Source of the DNA: Corynebacterium testudinoris
GTDB taxonomy: Bacteria; Actinomycetota; Actinomycetes; Mycobacteriales; Mycobacteriaceae
NCBI RefSeq assembly: GCF_001021045.1
Contig: NZ_CP011545.1
Location: 1,116,001 to 1,180,000 of the forward strand
Length of the DNA stretch: 64,000 nucleotides
Direction of reading: 5' to 3'
The notes beneath the pieces are model-generated. The model was not told where the DNA came from. It searched no databases and was given only the letters and a program-made list of their open reading frames with translations. Position numbers and translations under genes: made by a program. This document shows positions 63,649 through 64,000 of this stretch, piece by piece (position 1 is the first letter of the stretch; every line of letters begins with the position of its first letter).

Positions 63649-64000
63649 GACGGGGTGTCCAATCGGTGTCGGCCCGGATAGGTCTGCGGGGCTGGGTGGT
63701 CGGGACGGCGGCGAAGATAGCCGGTGAGCAGGCCCTGGCTGGGAGAGAGCAGCCAGGTGATGAGGAAGAAGGCGGTAACGGTGAGGACGATGGTGGCGCC
63801 GGTGGGAAGGTCGATGGCCCACGAGAGGTAGAGGCCGATGACCGATCCCAGCGCGCCGAATCCTGCAGAGAGGAACATCATGGTGGACAGCCGGTCGGTG
63901 AGCAGGCGGGCGGTGGCGGCCGGGGTGATGAGCAGGGCGAGGACGAGAATGTTGCCGATGGTGCGCACTGAGATGACCACGGCTGCGGTGACGGCCAAGT
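63645..64000 (-). CDS. ABC-3 type (metal/anchored-repeat) permease, 3' part
   Basis: The gene enters from the right edge; about 118 codons are visible. Hydrophobic segments include VISVRTIGNILVLALLITPAATARLL, the hallmark of ABC-3 (ZnuB/MntB-like) permeases, then MMFLSAGFGALGSVIGLYLSW and IVLTVTAFFLITWLL. Coupled by a four-base overlap to the choice-of-anchor M gene, it is probably the permease of an anchored-repeat ABC transporter that imports a metal. The ATPase and binding protein would lie beyond the window. Confidence 0.8.
   Translation of the reverse strand, partial: LAVTAAVVISVRTIGNILVLALLITPAATARLLTDRLSTMMFLSAGFGALGSVIGLYLSWAIDLPTGATIVLTVTAFFLITWLLSPSQGLLTGYLRRRPDHPAPQTYPGRHRLDTPS

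Overview
The window is chromosomal DNA from a high-GC actinobacterium, almost certainly a Corynebacterium. Support for this comes from the gene order mnmA - ligA - gatCA - pfkA - gatB - lysE/lysG - ilvD - mscCG - ilvBNC - serA - leuB - FAH protein - isochorismate synthase, which is the order known from C. glutamicum. It also comes from an MscCG-type channel, DtxR- and McbR-like operators, and many genes whose start codon lies only 6-7 bases downstream of a -10 hexamer (leaderless mRNAs). The species cannot be named from the sequence.

Layout. 1-14.8 kb: spermidine-synthase-like protein (partial), MnmA, a MetE-like protein, TDT carrier, DnaQ-type exonuclease, a regulator/serine-hydrolase/membrane-peptide operon, LigA, gamma-glutamyltransferase, ACT protein, GatC-GatA, siderophore-interacting protein and a DHA2 exporter. 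14.8-26.6 kb: PfkA, a PrpF-like/YCII divergent pair on a symmetric promoter, GatB, an Nramp-like protein without the usual metal ligands, aldo-keto reductase, the LysE/LysG exporter pair, a Xi-class glutathione-transferase-like reductase, secreted nuclease, DoxX and a GT87 mannosyltransferase. 26.6-34.2 kb: branched-chain amino-acid genes. ilvD lies behind mscCG on one strand and ilvBNC on the other, with a leader peptide and transcription attenuator ahead of ilvB. 34.2-45 kb: an atypical HNH gene, an NrtA/SsuA-like ABC importer, a DUF262 protein, SerA, and an ornithine-cyclodeaminase/MHS-transporter/GntR cluster. 45-47.2 kb: an OsmC / flavin monooxygenase-like / flavin reductase operon. 47.2-51.8 kb: an islet bounded by a 63-bp direct repeat, carrying two TetR-type regulators, an MFS exporter, a SnoaL-like protein and a truncated MerR. 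51.7-55.2 kb: the efeUOB iron-uptake operon behind a DtxR-type box. 55.3-64 kb: LeuB, a lipoprotein, a CBS/DUF294 protein with a DnaQ partner, an FAH-family protein, isochorismate synthase, and the start of an anchored-repeat ABC transporter locus.

Most notable signals: (1) the 4.5-kb islet, inserted exactly between two convergent genes without damaging either; (2) two near-identical McbR-like operators (13 of 16 bases shared), one before the ABC importer and one before the OsmC/monooxygenase operon, suggesting one organosulfur regulon; (3) a symmetric divergent promoter with overlapping -10 hexamers; (4) a ten-residue Ile/Leu/Val leader peptide plus terminator before ilvB; (5) an Nramp-fold protein without the canonical metal ligands; (6) a stand-alone DUF262 protein. 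No tRNA, rRNA, CRISPR array or complete insertion sequence was recognised.
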